Assembly: GCA_964630905.1 (NCBI GenBank)
Contig: CAZVWR010000069.1
Coordinates: 1 to 15,394, forward strand
Source of the DNA: JAGOEX01 sp964630905
Lineage (GTDB): Bacteria; UBP6; UBA1177
Length of the DNA stretch: 15,394 bases
Direction: 5' to 3'
This document shows, piece by piece, positions 1 through 7,690 of the stretch; the stretch's first letter is position 1, and each line of letters opens with the position of its first letter. The translations under genes were made by a program, and so were the position numbers. The notes below the pieces were generated by a model, which was given only the letters and a program-made list of their open reading frames with translations, was not told the DNA's origin and ran no database searches.

Positions 1-365
1 CACCGAGAATAGCAAACAGGATACTTAAAAGAATAAGGGATTTCGCCGAGATCAAAGGTGACGGAACAATAGGACTTGACATCACAAGATACGCTCTTGA
101 CCAGATGGAAATAGACGAAGACGGACTTGACCAGATGGATAGAACGATCCTTCTTACTATAATCGAATCTTTCAACTGCGGACCCGTCGGAGTTGAATCT
201 ATCGCCGCATCAGTAAGCGAGGAAAAGAGAACTCTTGAGGAGGTTTATGAACCTTATCTCATCAAATCGGGTTTCATTGCAAGAACACCGAAAGGGAGGG
301 TCGTTACAAAAAAGGCTCTTGAAAAATTTGGAATTGAAAACACTTTTCAGGGGAAACTGTTTTGA
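1..365 (+). CDS. ruvB: RuvB Holliday junction branch-migration ATPase, C-terminal part (5' truncated by window)
   Basis: This is the last 120 codons of RuvB, the AAA+ hexameric motor that drives Holliday junction branch migration with RuvA. The reading frame is open from base 3, and the first two bases complete a preceding codon. The visible protein begins with PRIANRILKRIRDFAE, which matches the GTPRIANR sensor-2 segment of RuvB. It continues through the winged-helix RuvB C-terminal domain, with MDRTILLTIIESF, GPVGVESIAA and EPYLIKSGFIARTPKGR, all closely matching the E. coli protein by eye. The stop TGA lies inside the TTGA overlap with the next gene, so the two are probably cotranscribed and translationally coupled. 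The N-terminal Walker motifs and any ruvA or ruvC are outside the window. Identification is secure. Confidence 0.96.
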   Translation, partial: PRIANRILKRIRDFAEIKGDGTIGLDITRYALDQMEIDEDGLDQMDRTILLTIIESFNCGPVGVESIAASVSEEKRTLEEVYEPYLIKSGFIARTPKGRVVTKKALEKFGIENTFQGKLF

Positions 366-1591
366 ACAAATATTATCAACAGCTCAAAAAGATTCAGGAT
401 TTCCATTCCATCGACCGTAACGAATTGAAGGATTACATTCACCTCCAGAAATCCGAGGTGTCAAATCTTCTTTCAATTCCGCCTGAATTCTGGGTGATAA
501 TTGATTATGTGATACACCTGACAAAAGCTGTTCTTAAAAAACCTAAGATCGAGGCGGAAAAAGACCTTAAAACTGTCATAAAACCCCTTTTTGACTGCTA
601 TAATTCCAAGGTTGAGAGAATTCTTAGAAAAATGCCTGAAAACGAGTTCCTATACCTTAAGCAGGATATGAAAAGTTTTCATCACATCATCTGTCACTCG
701 GTAAACCTTATTGATAAAGGGCTGCCCCACTTCATTCCGAGCTATCTTTTCATTGATTCAATTGAAAAAATGACCGTTCTCTACCCTCTTCACGAGAACT
801 GCTGTGATCACGGAACCCTTGCAAGAGGCAATTATCCTGTCCTCATGTCAAGATATATTTCGGAAAGTTTCACCCCCGGCATCAAAAATATTATCAATTT
901 TCTCATCTGGCTTCAAAACATCCTGCCTCATGCCATAACCGACGACAGAGTTTATCTCAGAAACAGAATGATAAGCATTATGGAAGAATTCATTGCAAAC
1001 GAGCACCAATTTAAAAATGCTGAAGACTATTCAACCAAAGAGCTTGTCATTGAACTCCGTGAAGTAATAACTGTTTCATATATCAGAGAAAATATAATTT
1101 CGCTCCTTGAAAAAATAAAATCGCCCGCTTCACAGATACCGGTGTCTGAATGTCTTGATCACATTGCATCAATATTCATAGAAACCGGTAAACTTTCACC
1201 TGAGAGAACGACAGCAAGAGACCTCGCGATCGCAACCGAAATGTGCGGCAGGATAATTGAAGGGATAAAGAACGGATCTGAAAAGAAAATGCTTTATGAA
1301 AATCTTGTCCTTGCAAATGCTTTGAAGCCGTATTTTCTCAAAGTGACAAGATATATGCTCGACACCAAAACAGAACTTGAGCTTTGCAAACTTATTGAGA
1401 TCTGCGATTTTCTTTTTGTGACATATCCTTCAGTCAGAGTTAATGATGAACTGCTGGAACTTCTTGAAAGCATTAATAAATCGCTTGAAACTGAGCGTGA
1501 GCTCATCTGTTCTACAAATTCAGTCACAATAGATCCGGAAGCAATGAACCTTTTCAAATCAAAAATGAAGCAGATCAGCGCAAGAAACTAA
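362..1591 (+). CDS. Uncharacterised 409-aa helical protein coupled to ruvB (TTG start)
   Basis: I do not recognise this protein. The start is TTG at 362, overlapping the ruvB stop by 4 bp. AGGGG at about 349-353 gives a well-spaced ribosome binding site, and there is no ATG in the first ~90 codons, so TTG is the only start that keeps the full frame. The sequence is strongly helical and charged throughout, with no signal peptide, no obvious membrane segment and no catalytic motif I can name. A His/Cys-containing stretch near residues 145-155 (LHENCCDHGTLARGNY) is the most distinctive spot. Coupling to ruvB suggests coordinated synthesis, but many genes share ruv operons without a recombination role, so function is left open. 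The stop TAA interlocks with the stop of the convergent downstream gene. Confidence 0.85.
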   Translation: MNKYYQQLKKIQDFHSIDRNELKDYIHLQKSEVSNLLSIPPEFWVIIDYVIHLTKAVLKKPKIEAEKDLKTVIKPLFDCYNSKVERILRKMPENEFLYLKQDMKSFHHIICHSVNLIDKGLPHFIPSYLFIDSIEKMTVLYPLHENCCDHGTLARGNYPVLMSRYISESFTPGIKNIINFLIWLQNILPHAITDDRVYLRNRMISIMEEFIANEHQFKNAEDYSTKELVIELREVITVSYIRENIISLLEKIKSPASQIPVSECLDHIASIFIETGKLSPERTTARDLAIATEMCGRIIEGIKNGSEKKMLYENLVLANALKPYFLKVTRYMLDTKTELELCKLIEICDFLFVTYPSVRVNDELLELLESINKSLETERELICSTNSVTIDPEAMNLFKSKMKQISARN

Positions 1592-2661
1592 TTACTTTCG
1601 ATACTTATCTCAACAATTACCGGTTCATGGTCTGAGTTTTCAAACTCTGAAACGACCGTTTTTATTTCTCTGACAACAACACCGGGGCTGAGAAGAAATC
1701 CGTCAATGACTGTCGTAAAGTTTTCTCCCTTAACATATCCTTTTTCATTTGAACGGACTGATGGATTGTTTTTGTCAAAAACCCAGCTCCACCCTTGCGG
1801 AGTCATATTTTCATCAATGTGACCGAGCCATTTAAGATTTTCGTCTTGTGTGGTGAACGAACCGAAATGCTCTTTTTCGATCCCGGGCATTGAGTGATTC
1901 CAGTCACCTCCGGCAATTACAAAATTCCCTTTTTTATATTCATCAATCATAAAATTAAGAACAAATTCAAGCTGTTTTCCTTTGAGATTCCCATCATCGA
2001 ATGCACTTAAATGAAGATTGACAAGAACGAGTTCTCTGCTGTTTTCATCTATAGGCATCCTTGAAACGAGCATACATCTTTTGAGGTCAAACAACCTTTC
2101 CGGCAGTTTTGTGCTTTCTGGAAGAGCATACCTTTCCATCTCATTTTTAAAAATGTATCTTGAAAGAGTCATTATGCCTGACCAGATTTTTCCCATTGGT
2201 GAATACCATGGAACCGGAACAAAAAATGTCCTGAAATTTGTCGCAAACCAGCTTCCATATTCTTTATTTTCCTTAGCAATTTCAAATGCCTGCAAAATAT
2301 TAAAAGTTCTTTGAGATTCGACATCAACTTCCTGCAGAAATATGATGTCGGCATCGATCTCTTTTATTTTTTTCTTAATTTCATCAAGATTTTTTCTTAC
2401 AGTTTCAATGTTTTCCGGCTTTGAACTATTCCCCCCGTCAAGAAAAAAGTCGGAAGATTTCCCAAGACCTGCATAACCGATATTCCATGTTAATATTTTT
2501 ATCTTCCCGCCTTCAAAAGCTGTTCCGCCATCACGGATTTTCAAAGCATATTCAACAGATTCCGGCTTGTACTCCAAATAGAATGACGCACCTGTAAAAG
2601 CGGTTAAAATAATTAAAGGAATTCCAAACAGTACAAAAAGGATTTTGTTTGAGCCGCTCAT
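1588..2661 (-). CDS. Membrane-anchored endonuclease/exonuclease/phosphatase (EEP) family protein
   Basis: A 357-aa protein of the EEP superfamily (DNase I / APE1 / sphingomyelinase fold), whose members hydrolyse phosphodiester or phosphomonoester bonds with a divalent metal. An N-terminal hydrophobic segment (about residues 7-28) indicates a signal anchor or signal peptide, so the domain probably acts outside the cytoplasm. Family motifs appear in order: LTWN (N60), LQEVD (E111), NLHLSA (H217), GGDWN (D253, N255), VIDGF (D320) and the terminal SDHEPV (D344, H345). All expected active-site residues are present. The start is the ATG at 2661 because GAGG sits 6 nt upstream; a TTG 13 codons further upstream lacks such a site. 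Substrate (DNA, RNA, phosphoinositide or lipid) cannot be told from the motifs. Confidence 0.88.
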   Translation of the reverse strand: MSGSNKILFVLFGIPLIILTAFTGASFYLEYKPESVEYALKIRDGGTAFEGGKIKILTWNIGYAGLGKSSDFFLDGGNSSKPENIETVRKNLDEIKKKIKEIDADIIFLQEVDVESQRTFNILQAFEIAKENKEYGSWFATNFRTFFVPVPWYSPMGKIWSGIMTLSRYIFKNEMERYALPESTKLPERLFDLKRCMLVSRMPIDENSRELVLVNLHLSAFDDGNLKGKQLEFVLNFMIDEYKKGNFVIAGGDWNHSMPGIEKEHFGSFTTQDENLKWLGHIDENMTPQGWSWVFDKNNPSVRSNEKGYVKGENFTTVIDGFLLSPGVVVREIKTVVSEFENSDHEPVIVEISIESN

Positions 2662-2667
2662 ATCCGA

Positions 2668-2671
2668 CCTC
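2668..2671 (-). promoter_or_regulatory. Ribosome binding site fixing the EEP protein start
   Basis: Reading the minus strand, GAGG lies 6 nt before the ATG at 2661. It supports that ATG over the in-frame TTG at 2700. Confidence 0.7.
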
Positions 2672-2689
2672 AGAAAATTTACTGAAAAG

Positions 2690-2717
2690 AGTTTACACAA
2701 ATTAAACCCGATTTCAA
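2690..2717 (-). promoter_or_regulatory. Candidate sigma70-like promoter for the EEP gene
   Basis: On the minus strand, TTGAAA (plus 2712-2717) and TAAACT (plus 2690-2695) are 16 bp apart and sit about 30 bp before the chosen start. The -35 matches consensus at 5 of 6 positions and the -10 at 4 of 6. Its -35 region lies close to the divergent plus-strand promoter, so the two may interact. Confidence 0.4.
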
Positions 2718-2725
2718 AGAAACAT

Positions 2726-2753
2726 TTGAATATAAAGCAGTTAAGTGTATAAT
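2726..2753 (+). promoter_or_regulatory. Sigma70-like promoter for the ankyrin lipoprotein / DUF2891 pair
   Basis: TTGAAT (2726-2731) and a perfect TATAAT (2748-2753) are separated by 16 bp. The predicted transcript starts near 2760, about 27 nt before the ATG at 2787. This makes the upstream in-frame start codons near 2745 unlikely, since they would not be transcribed. Confidence 0.6.
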
Positions 2754-2786
2754 AATTGCGTAACTGTTTTTATGAGGGGTTTTATC

Positions 2787-3518
2787 ATGGGATTTCATTT
2801 GAAAGATCAATATGTTGCAATTATCCTGATCGTATTCATGACGGGAATGTCTTTAGTTTCATGCAGTAAGGAGCGGCTTGATCCAGGAACATACAAAGCA
2901 AGGGAAAAACTTGCTGCTCTGGGACACGATTTTACCGAAGAGGGCTTCATGAAAGCGATCGACAGCAAAGATGCCGGTGTTGTTAAACTGTTCATGGAAT
3001 CGGGAATGGGACCAGACACAACTGTAAGTATAAAAGAACTCAAGATCCCTGCAATTTTCTATGCCCTTGAAAAAGGGAATGACCTTATCGCTCAACTGTT
3101 CATTGATAAAGGAGCAAAGCTCGATATTTCAGTAAAAGGGGTGACAGTTCTGATGAAAGCGGTCGAAAAAGCGAGCGTTGATACTATCTCTCTTATACTC
3201 AAACAGAATATTGATATAAATAAACCGGGATATCAGGGACTTACCCCTCTGATGCTCGCAATCGAAAGAAATAACAGCGGGGCTATCTGGCTTCTTTTAC
3301 AGAAAGGTGCCGATATCAACAAAGCCGACAATAACGGAATAACACCGCTGATGAGAGCTCTCCGTGTTGGTGATACTGACATAGTACGGGAACTGATAAA
3401 AAAAGGTGCCGATGTCAATGCTGTCACCAAAAACGGAATGAAAACCGTAAAAACAATGAATGAAAAAAACAAAGAAGCGCTCACAATACTTTTAAAAGAT
3501 GCCGGAGCCAAGTTCTAA
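2787..3518 (+). CDS. Ankyrin-repeat lipoprotein
   Basis: A 243-aa exported lipoprotein. The N-terminus has a basic and hydrophobic signal sequence ending in the lipobox LVSC, so Cys26 should be lipidated. From about residue 49 onward come five to six ankyrin repeats; the clearest are NGITPLMRALRVGDTDIVRELIKKGADVN and GLTPLMLAIERNNSGAIWLLLQKGADIN. A diverged first repeat and a capping helix lie at either end. Ankyrin repeats bind proteins; periplasmic examples exist, but the partner here is unknown. ATG 2787 was chosen because GAGGGG (2774-2779) sits 7 nt upstream and a promoter lies just before it. The DUF2891 gene follows after 17 bp with its own GGAG, so the two are probably cotranscribed. 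Confidence 0.9.
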   Translation: MGFHLKDQYVAIILIVFMTGMSLVSCSKERLDPGTYKAREKLAALGHDFTEEGFMKAIDSKDAGVVKLFMESGMGPDTTVSIKELKIPAIFYALEKGNDLIAQLFIDKGAKLDISVKGVTVLMKAVEKASVDTISLILKQNIDINKPGYQGLTPLMLAIERNNSGAIWLLLQKGADINKADNNGITPLMRALRVGDTDIVRELIKKGADVNAVTKNGMKTVKTMNEKNKEALTILLKDAGAKF

Positions 3519-3535
3519 TTTTTTCGGAGAACACA

Positions 3536-4684
3536 ATGAAATATTATTTTCCAATAATTTTGATAGCTATATTCTCAATATCTCTGCTTTTAATAACAAC
3601 TCTTTTTGATGAAGATGATCCGGAAGCTCAGGAAAACAGGGCTTTTGAACAGATAGAAATAAGGGACATCCCGTTATTGACACCTGAAATGGGGTCAAAG
3701 CTCGCACTTCTTCCCCTTTCCTGCATAAAAAAAGAATATCCCAACAAACCCGGACATGTTCACGAAAGTGCATCGTCAGAAGTTTCTCATACCATTAAAA
3801 CACCAATATTTTCAGGATGTTTTGACTGGCACAGTGCAGTTCACATGCACTGGACGCTTATCAGATTGATCCGTCTTTTCCCCGATCTGAAACAGAAAGA
3901 TCAGATAATTTCATTGATGAATGAACAATTCACAGAAGAAAAGGTTGGAACCGAGCTTGCTTTTTTAAACAGCAAATACAATGAGACCTTTGAAAGAACT
4001 TACGGCTGGGCATGGCTTCTACGGCTTCAGAGCGAATTTATCCTTTTAAATGATGAAAACGGGAGAAAATGGGCACAGACACTTGCTCCTCTTGTAAAAG
4101 TCATCCGTGACAGAAGCATCGAATATTTTAACAAACTTCCCAAACCTGTCAGGCCGGGAACTCATGCAAACACCGCTTTTTCGATGGACCACATGCTCAA
4201 ATATGCTGAAATTGCAAATGACAGAGAATTTGAAGAACTGATAAAAAAACGGGCTGTTGATTTTTTTCTTAAGGATAAAAACTGTCCTACCGGCTATGAA
4301 CCGAGCGGGGTTGATTTTATATCTCCATGCCTTGCCCAGACCCATCTCATGTCTCAAATACTTGAAAGAAACGCTTTCTTTAACTGGTTTAATGAATTTC
4401 TTCCTGCGCCTGGAAGTGAAGAGTTTTCTTTCATTATGGATCCGCCTGAAATAACAGATCATACAGATTATGTGATAGGACATCTTGTCGGACTTAACTT
4501 TCAAAGGGCCTGGTCATATATCGGAATATCAAATGCACTTGATGAAAGCGACTACCGCAAGGAACTTTTCCGGTCAATTGCGGCGATACATCTTCACGAA
4601 GGACTTAACGGAATGGATAAGACCGGATACGGCGGAGAGCACTGGCTGGCAAGCTTTGCAACTTATGCCATGACCCCAGAATAA
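3536..4684 (+). CDS. DUF2891 family protein with N-terminal signal/anchor
   Basis: A 382-aa protein that I assign to the DUF2891 family from its characteristic segments: LPLSCIKKEYPNKPGH (about residues 60-75), FSGCFDWHSAVHMHWTLIRLIRLFP (about 90-115), GYEPSGVDFISPCLAQTHLMS near 270-290, and HLVGLNFQRAW plus GGEHWLASFATYAMT at the C-terminus. The conserved Trp, His, Asp and Glu residues and the helical pattern resemble six-hairpin glycoside-type folds, but the family has no known function that I can cite. A hydrophobic segment at residues 4-24 with no lipobox Cys suggests export or membrane anchoring. CGGAG sits 7 nt before the ATG. It lies 17 bp after the ankyrin lipoprotein, hinting at a shared envelope role. 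Its stop abuts that of the convergent gene. Confidence 0.85.
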   Translation: MKYYFPIILIAIFSISLLLITTLFDEDDPEAQENRAFEQIEIRDIPLLTPEMGSKLALLPLSCIKKEYPNKPGHVHESASSEVSHTIKTPIFSGCFDWHSAVHMHWTLIRLIRLFPDLKQKDQIISLMNEQFTEEKVGTELAFLNSKYNETFERTYGWAWLLRLQSEFILLNDENGRKWAQTLAPLVKVIRDRSIEYFNKLPKPVRPGTHANTAFSMDHMLKYAEIANDREFEELIKKRAVDFFLKDKNCPTGYEPSGVDFISPCLAQTHLMSQILERNAFFNWFNEFLPAPGSEEFSFIMDPPEITDHTDYVIGHLVGLNFQRAWSYIGISNALDESDYRKELFRSIAAIHLHEGLNGMDKTGYGGEHWLASFATYAMTPE

Positions 4685-5224
4685 CTACCTGAATATATCC
4701 TGCTGAACAGCTTCGTTTGCGATCGTGATCTTCCCCGGCTTGAACATTGCGGCCAGTTTTTCAGACATATCTCCTGTTACGAAGATCTTTTTCGCTTTTG
4801 AGAGATCAATGAAATTCTTAATCTTTTCAAGATCTTCCAGATTAAAATAAAAAGTGTCGGCAGGTATAAGAAGGATTGAATCCCTGTTCATCGGCTTTAT
4901 CATCTCAGGGATGAAAGAGAGAAAAAAAAGTGTATCATTGACAACAATATTGAATCTGAGTCCGTCATCTGAAACATTCTCTATCTTAATATCAAAACTG
5001 CCTGCTCTTACTGATATTTTATCAGAAATGGGAATATATTTCCTAAGCCCCATAAGCTTTGCGATGTTTTCAGGAACTATCCTGGTATCGGCCTGAATAT
5101 ATGAATCCAGCTCGATCACTCTTGTAAACACAGTGACCTCACCTTTTTTGCGTGATCCGCTTGAACTGTCAACATAAAGCGATCTTCCTGAAAGAGTTAT
5201 GTGCCTGACTGAGTTGATCTTCAT
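4685..5224 (-). CDS. Uncharacterised 179-aa protein coupled to dacB
   Basis: I do not recognise this protein. It has no signal peptide or membrane segment, and looks beta-rich in the first two thirds with alternating charged and hydrophobic residues (IPISDKISVRAGSFDIKIENV), followed by a short alpha/beta C-terminal part (KIFVTGDMSEKLAAMF). Its ATG overlaps the TAA of the dacB-type gene by one base (TAATG at plus 5222-5226), with only a weak GGGA upstream, so it probably depends on translational coupling. It is the last gene of the minus-strand operon. No function is proposed. Confidence 0.8.
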   Translation of the reverse strand: MKINSVRHITLSGRSLYVDSSSGSRKKGEVTVFTRVIELDSYIQADTRIVPENIAKLMGLRKYIPISDKISVRAGSFDIKIENVSDDGLRFNIVVNDTLFFLSFIPEMIKPMNRDSILLIPADTFYFNLEDLEKIKNFIDLSKAKKIFVTGDMSEKLAAMFKPGKITIANEAVQQDIFR

Positions 5225-6588
5225 TAATATTTTTCCCAGAGTTCTGAAATTATTCTGTCACGGAAATCCCACATCGGTTTGAATGTTTTTGACGGATAGT
5301 TGTTCACTGCAAAAGCGAAAAAATATAGTTTCCCGCTTTTCCCCTTCATAATGCCCGAAAGAGCTGCAACACCCGTCAAAGAGCCGGTCTTTGCCCTTAT
5401 CATTCCTGTGCTGTCACTTCCGGTTGATGCTTTTTTAAGCGTGCCGTCCTCACCCGTTACAGGAAGTGATGCAAAAAAATCAAAACTGCCGTAGTAGTCT
5501 TCATAAACCTTTTTAAGGAGCTTGATGTAAAACCTTGCACTGAGTCTGTTCTTATCATTGCCAAGCCCGCTTCCATTAACAATATCAACCTCTTCATCAA
5601 GATAAGTTTTTGCATATTCTTTAAGAATATCAACACCTTTCAGAGAGTCTCCCTTTAAAACAGCTCCCATGAAGAACTGGATGCTGTCAGCCAGATAATT
5701 TGAGGAATAGAGGTTCATGTCCCTGATAATATCGCGCAAAGGTCTGCTTTTATGTGTGTAGTTGATAGATCCTTCATTGACAAAAACAGTTGACGGAATT
5801 CTTTCTCTTAAAATCGGAATGTTGTCTTTTTCAGCCATCAAATGAAGCAGGGTTTCAACGAAGTGGTTCAGTGGATTCCCTACTCTCTTGTAAATTATTT
5901 CGGGTTTTTTCCGCCCAACACCAAGTTTCCCCTTCACAAGGATCTCGGTCTTACCATCTTTTGCAGTTGCACCGACTATCAATCCGTGCTCTCCCCCCTT
6001 CACACCCACAGCAGAATTATTTATTACAAAATGGGGACCCGGAGTAGTAAGAGTGACTTCTACAGGCTTATCAACATCGACTGCTTTCACAAATATTTCC
6101 AAGGCGTTATAGTTAAGTCCCAGAGGAGATATGTATGCAAGATACGCATTGTCTCCTGTATCACCGGATTCTGCCACCTGAAACCCCTTGGGTCCATAAA
6201 TGAAATCATCAACCACAACTTTTTTTATATCTTTTATTCCTCTTCTTTTAAAGTCGCTTGCCATCACCCAGAGCTTTTCAATGACCATTTCAGGATCTCC
6301 GGCCGCTTTGATATAGAGAACTCCGTTTTCAGGATCAAAGGAAAAAAGTGTCATGAACCTGAATCCGCCTCCGAGATAATTGAGAGCCGCGGCAGTGGTC
6401 AGAAGCTTGAGGTTGGATGCATAATAAAAAGGTTTGTCGGCATTGACCGCAAAAACATCCTCGCTTTTCTCAATATCATAAAGAAGTATGGAAACATCAT
6501 CCTGCCTGACAGGTTTAAAATCCAACTCGACGGCAGATAAGAATAGAGAACTGAAAAATATTATTGATATCACGAAACGGAACATCAT
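5224..6588 (-). CDS. dacB: PBP4-type D-alanyl-D-alanine carboxypeptidase/endopeptidase (peptidase S13)
   Basis: A 454-aa class-C low-molecular-weight penicillin-binding protein. Such enzymes trim the terminal D-Ala or cut peptide crosslinks of peptidoglycan in the periplasm. It has a signal peptide (residues 1-19, cut after LSA). All three active-site motifs are present: SxxK as S58-NL-K61 within YYASNLKLLTTAAAL, SxN as S295-S-N297 followed by YLADS, and K400-TG within RAKTGSLTG. The large insertion between SxxK and SxN that is typical of the S13 family is present. The usual SNTK is SNLK here, which keeps the catalytic Ser and Lys. The start overlaps the previous gene's stop (TAATG), with AGGAAA upstream; a second ATG one codon later is equally possible. 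Family assignment is secure, the dacB symbol less so. Confidence 0.93.
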   Translation of the reverse strand: MMFRFVISIIFFSSLFLSAVELDFKPVRQDDVSILLYDIEKSEDVFAVNADKPFYYASNLKLLTTAAALNYLGGGFRFMTLFSFDPENGVLYIKAAGDPEMVIEKLWVMASDFKRRGIKDIKKVVVDDFIYGPKGFQVAESGDTGDNAYLAYISPLGLNYNALEIFVKAVDVDKPVEVTLTTPGPHFVINNSAVGVKGGEHGLIVGATAKDGKTEILVKGKLGVGRKKPEIIYKRVGNPLNHFVETLLHLMAEKDNIPILRERIPSTVFVNEGSINYTHKSRPLRDIIRDMNLYSSNYLADSIQFFMGAVLKGDSLKGVDILKEYAKTYLDEEVDIVNGSGLGNDKNRLSARFYIKLLKKVYEDYYGSFDFFASLPVTGEDGTLKKASTGSDSTGMIRAKTGSLTGVAALSGIMKGKSGKLYFFAFAVNNYPSKTFKPMWDFRDRIISELWEKY

Positions 6589-7082
6589 TATTTTCCTTTC
6601 GGTTTTACTGGACCTTTCGGTTTATTCTGAGCTTGTGCCGGTTTATTGTGATGCTGTGTCCTGTTTTTTTTAAACGGTTTATGGACATTTTTTTGAGCAG
6701 GTTTTTCTTCCATTTTCTTCCCGGGCTCTTGTTTTACTTCCTGTTCTTCCTGTTTTTCCTGAACATCAGGAATATCATCCAAACCTGCAAGCTCCTCTTC
6801 TTCGATCATCTTTTCAATTATGGGCTGGACGAATTTCTTAATATTTGATTTGGCTGCGGAATAAAAAGCTTTAAAAAGAACCGGTGATCTGTCCGATGTT
6901 TCTATCAACTTATCAACTTTTGACAGTGATGAGAGCAGAAGTTCCTTTTTAGCTTTCATTTTCTCATTACCCTCAACAGCCGCGTTCATTTTCTTTATCC
7001 CTGATGCTATCTCTTCTTTCAATGCGGCGACCTGTTCATTGGAAAGGATCGTTTTCAAAGCATCTTCCACATTTTTTTTCAT
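6588..7082 (-). CDS. Uncharacterised helical protein with Lys/Pro/Gln-rich tail
   Basis: A 164-aa protein that I do not recognise. Residues 1-95 are predicted helical and charged (KEEIASGIKKMNAAVEGNEK), with no membrane segment. Residues about 93-128 are acidic and low-complexity (QEKQEEQEVKQEPGKKMEEK). Residues about 129-164 form a basic, disordered tail rich in Lys, Pro, Gln, Asn and His, ending PKGPVKPKGK. Such tails often bind nucleic acid or acidic surfaces, but that is inference. AGGTG precedes the ATG by 6 nt. It starts 8 bp after the TetR stop, and its own stop overlaps the dacB start, so it is inside the operon. Confidence 0.8.
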   Translation of the reverse strand: MKKNVEDALKTILSNEQVAALKEEIASGIKKMNAAVEGNEKMKAKKELLLSSLSKVDKLIETSDRSPVLFKAFYSAAKSNIKKFVQPIIEKMIEEEELAGLDDIPDVQEKQEEQEVKQEPGKKMEEKPAQKNVHKPFKKNRTQHHNKPAQAQNKPKGPVKPKGK

Positions 7083-7090
7083 ATTTTCAC

Positions 7091-7684
7091 CTATTTGAAT
7101 TGAATAAAGTCCTTCAATTTGAAATTTCTCAGATATTGTATAAGCGGATCTATTTCAAGAATATTCCCACCGTCAAGTGACCACTGGTATGAGACCTCCT
7201 TCATTGTGCCGATTATTGAATATGCAAGCAGCCTGGCATTCATCTTCTCAGATATCTCCCTGCATTTCTGCATCATTACAAGAGCACCTTCGACATATTC
7301 GGCAAGCTTTGTGTAGAAAAGTATAAGGTGATGGTCAAATTCGCTGTCAAGTCCGACCGCTTCACTTGCGATTATCTTAGTAAGATCCCGGTTTTGCACA
7401 ATAATTTCTGCAAAATGCCTGATATTCCTGTCAAACTGGTCACAAAGAGGTTCGTCCAGACTGAACATCCTTATGTTTTCAAGCATTGACGAAGAAAAAT
7501 CTTTTATCAGAGTTTCAAAAATGTCTCTTTTGTTCTCAAAATAAAGATATATCGTCCCTCTTGCAACACCTGACTTATCACAAATATCGGAAATACTTGT
7601 CGCATGATACCCTTTTTTTGAAAAAACTCTGCTTGCTGCGACAAGTATCTGCTGTTTTCTTGTGTTTTTTCTGGAACTTTTCAT
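7091..7684 (-). CDS. TetR/AcrR family transcriptional regulator
   Basis: A 197-aa one-component regulator. The N-terminal HTH (about residues 9-55) has the family pattern: QQILVAASRVFSKKGYHATS, then ISDICDKSGVARGTIYLYFENK, then RDIFETLI. The C-terminal two thirds is a helical ligand-binding/dimerisation domain with no recognisable ligand signature. It lies 6 bp after the stop of the PEPCK-like gene and 8 bp before the next gene, with no strong ribosome binding site, so it is probably translated by coupling within the operon. TetR proteins usually repress their own or neighbouring operons. A perfect 13-bp palindrome in the operon leader (9439-9451) is a candidate operator, though unproven. Effector and targets are unknown. 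Confidence 0.94.
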   Translation of the reverse strand: MKSSRKNTRKQQILVAASRVFSKKGYHATSISDICDKSGVARGTIYLYFENKRDIFETLIKDFSSSMLENIRMFSLDEPLCDQFDRNIRHFAEIIVQNRDLTKIIASEAVGLDSEFDHHLILFYTKLAEYVEGALVMMQKCREISEKMNARLLAYSIIGTMKEVSYQWSLDGGNILEIDPLIQYLRNFKLKDFIQFK

Positions 7685-7690
7685 TTTCTA

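Noticed and set aside
96..139. Exact 14-bp direct repeat CTTGACCAGATGGA spaced 30 bp apart (in frame)
   Set aside because: It encodes LDQM twice within the conserved RuvB C-terminal domain, where homologues have two similar segments. Better explained by protein sequence than by a DNA element.
4046..4504. 152-codon open frame on the minus strand
   Set aside because: Antisense to the DUF2891 gene, Lys/Phe-rich composition typical of a shadow frame, with no start signals.
5842..6540. 232-codon open frame on the plus strand
   Set aside because: Lies wholly antisense to the PBP4-type gene, which has all catalytic motifs. No ribosome binding site and no recognisable protein features.
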